Source of the DNA: Pseudobacillus wudalianchiensis
GTDB lineage: Bacteria; Bacillota; Bacilli; Bacillales; Domibacillaceae
Direction: 5' to 3'
Assembly (NCBI RefSeq): GCF_001685015.1
Contig: NZ_MAYT01000032.1
Location: forward strand, 143,536 to 207,535
DNA: 64,000 nucleotides
Numbering within the stretch: position 1 is the first letter of the stretch; every line of letters starts with the position of its first letter. The notes below the pieces were generated by a model, which was not told where the DNA came from, did not search any database, and worked only from the letters and a program-made list of their open reading frames with translations. Positions 63,065 to 64,000 of the stretch are shown piece after piece. Position numbers and translations under genes: made by a program.

Positions 63065-63155
63065 GGGGAAGTACTCAAGAGGCTGAAGAGGCGCCCCTGC
63101 TAAGGGTGTAGGTCGCGTAAGCGGCGCGAGGGTTCAAATCCCTCCTTCTCCGCCA
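63065..63155 (+). tRNA. tRNA-Ser (GCU)
   Basis: 91 bases with long variable arm, anticodon GCT at 63099-63101, encoded CCA. Acceptor GGGGAAG/CTTCTCC contains a G3-U70 wobble in place of the A3-U70 I recall in B. subtilis. Confidence 0.95.
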
Positions 63156-63173
63156 TATTTTAATCTTTATTAA

Positions 63174-63245
63174 GGCCCCTTGGTCAAGCGGTTAAGACAC
63201 CGCCCTTTCACGGCGGTAACACGGGTTCGAATCCCGTAGGGGTCA
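63174..63245 (+). tRNA. tRNA-Glu (UUC)
   Basis: 72 bases, anticodon TTC at 63207-63209, acceptor GGCCCCT/AGGGGTC; discriminator A followed by TTG, so CCA is not encoded. Confidence 0.96.
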
Positions 63246-63266
63246 TTGTTTTCTTTTTAATAATAT

Positions 63267-63341
63267 TGGGCTATAGCCAAGCGGTAAGGCAACGGACTTT
63301 GACTCCGTCATGCGCTGGTTCGAATCCAGCTAGCCCAGCCA
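63267..63341 (+). tRNA. tRNA-Gln (UUG)
   Basis: 75 bases, anticodon TTG at 63299-63301, acceptor TGGGCTA/TAGCCCA, encoded CCA. Confidence 0.96.
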
Positions 63342-63345
63342 TAAT

Positions 63346-63418
63346 GAGCCATTAGCTCAGTCGGTAGAGCATCTGACTTTTAATCAGAGGGTCGAAGGTT
63401 CGAGTCCTTCATGGCTCA
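63346..63418 (+). tRNA. tRNA-Lys (UUU)
   Basis: 73 bases, anticodon loop CTTTTAA, acceptor GAGCCAT/ATGGCTC. Discriminator A is followed by TCA, one base from CCA. Confidence 0.96.
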
Positions 63419-63426
63419 TCATTTGC

Positions 63427-63508
63427 GCGGATGTGGCGGAATTGGCAGACGCACCAGACTTAGGATCTGGCGCCGCAAGGCGTGGGGGTTCGACTCCCTT
63501 CATCCGCA
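63427..63508 (+). tRNA. tRNA-Leu (UAG)
   Basis: 82 bases with variable arm, anticodon loop CTTAGGA, acceptor GCGGATG/CATCCGC. No CCA encoded (A then TTG). Confidence 0.96.
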
Positions 63509-63522
63509 TTGTACATGACGAG

Positions 63523-63551
63523 CGGCTTGCGTTGTGCAAGCTGTTTTTTTA
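63523..63551 (+). terminator. Terminator of the first tRNA block
   Basis: CGGCTTGC/GCAAGCTG stem with one G-U pair, loop GTTGT, TTTTTTTAT. Confidence 0.88.
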
Positions 63552-63620
63552 TTTGTAAAATCGTTTGAGAGTCCACATCAATAGAAGAATTAGTAAATGA
63601 TTTATTTTTTAAAAAAACAG

Positions 63621-63649
63621 TTGACTAATTGATCATATTACTTTAATAT
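63621..63649 (+). promoter_or_regulatory. Upstream promoter (P1) of the second tRNA block
   Basis: TTGACT, 17-base spacer, TAATAT. Confidence 0.85.
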
Positions 63650-63738
63650 ATTCCTAGTGACGCTAAAGCGCGTTTGGAACATTCTTTTGAAATGATAGAA
63701 AGCTCTTAAAGAGAGCTAAAAGTCATTTTAAAAAACAC

Positions 63739-63767
63739 TTGACTTGATAAAGATCACGTGTTACAAT
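63739..63767 (+). promoter_or_regulatory. Downstream promoter (P2) of the second tRNA block
   Basis: TTGACT, 17-base spacer, TACAAT, 23 bases before tRNA-Leu(GAG). Tandem with P1, an arrangement common for rRNA and tRNA operons. Confidence 0.88.
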
Positions 63768-63789
63768 TTAATTCTGTTGCAAGAAACGT

Positions 63790-63872
<83 letters not shown>

Positions 63873-63880
63873 TCACTATT

Positions 63881-63957
63881 GCGCCCGTAGCTCAATTGGA
63901 TAGAGCGTTTGACTACGGATCAAAAGGTTAGGGGTTCGACTCCTCTCGGGCGCGCCA
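63881..63957 (+). tRNA. tRNA-Arg (ACG)
   Basis: 77 bases, anticodon loop CTACGGA, acceptor GCGCCCG/CGGGCGC, encoded CCA. Confidence 0.96.
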
Positions 63958-63970
63958 TTATATTGATTAA

Positions 63971-64000
63971 CGGGAAGTAGCTCAGCTTGGTAGAGCACTT
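63971..64000 (+). tRNA. tRNA-Pro, 5' part (cut by window end)
   Basis: CGGGAAGTAGCTCAGCTTGG then TAGAGCACTT matches the start of Bacillus tRNA-Pro; the anticodon lies outside the window. Confidence 0.8.

Overview
The window is chromosomal DNA from a low-GC, Gram-positive, endospore-former-type bacterium of the family Bacillaceae. The right third has the gene order I know from Bacillus subtilis: ddl-murF-(esterase)-cshA-ydbS-ydbT-acpS-ydcC-alr-mazE-mazF-rsbR-S-T-U-V-W-sigB-rsbX-tex-sprT family gene, then a tRNA array Asn-Ser-Glu-Gln-Lys-Leu-Leu(-Arg-Pro). No phage, plasmid, insertion sequence, rRNA or CRISPR array was seen. Species cannot be fixed from this alone.

Layout. 1-8331: polyamine metabolism: the end of an aldehyde dehydrogenase, putrescine aminotransferase PatA, a paired SMR exporter with its TetR regulator, then a PuuR-like regulator and a PotABCD polyamine importer. 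8332-12394: a degraded intergenic repeat and a LiaI-LiaH-LiaF-LiaS-LiaR cell-envelope stress module with an internal terminator, followed by a previously easy-to-miss 56-residue minus-strand gene. 12693-18501: a DapL-type aminotransferase, an aldehyde dehydrogenase, a CdaR-type regulator and a divergent ThDP enzyme. 18621-20698: a four-gene, translationally coupled cluster: ABM-fold heme monooxygenase-like protein, small helical protein, stand-alone B12-binding protein with the CarH photoreceptor motif (W-x9-E-H), and a PAS-coiled coil-STAS protein. 20853-24366: small or house-keeping genes, two of them behind sigma-B-like promoters. 24436-30906: an amino/imino acid cluster (symporter, ornithine cyclodeaminase family, FAD oxidase), a second CdaR paralogue and a GlcD-type oxidase. 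31125-43729: assorted membrane, lipid and transport genes (cls, tcyP, DedA proteins, MGDG-synthase-like glycosyltransferase, polysaccharide deacetylase, CNNM/CorC-type protein, mgtE). 44158-62840: cell wall, sigma-B and RNA genes. 62979-64000: tRNAs with three near-consensus promoters.

How the parts fit. The most unusual piece is 18621-20698. The B12-binding protein carries the residues that make CarH a light receptor but has no DNA-binding domain, and it is co-transcribed with a PAS-STAS protein whose two RsbR phosphorylation positions are both lysine. Since a complete RsbR/S/T/U/V/W/X-SigB system lies in the same window, I infer a candidate light- or cobalamin-sensing input to a STAS-based (stressosome-like) switch. 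Other notable items are four copies of a dispersed intergenic repeat, several small genes with good promoters or ribosome binding sites, a structured leader peptide region before the CNNM/CorC gene, and a tRNA-Ser with a G3-U70 wobble.
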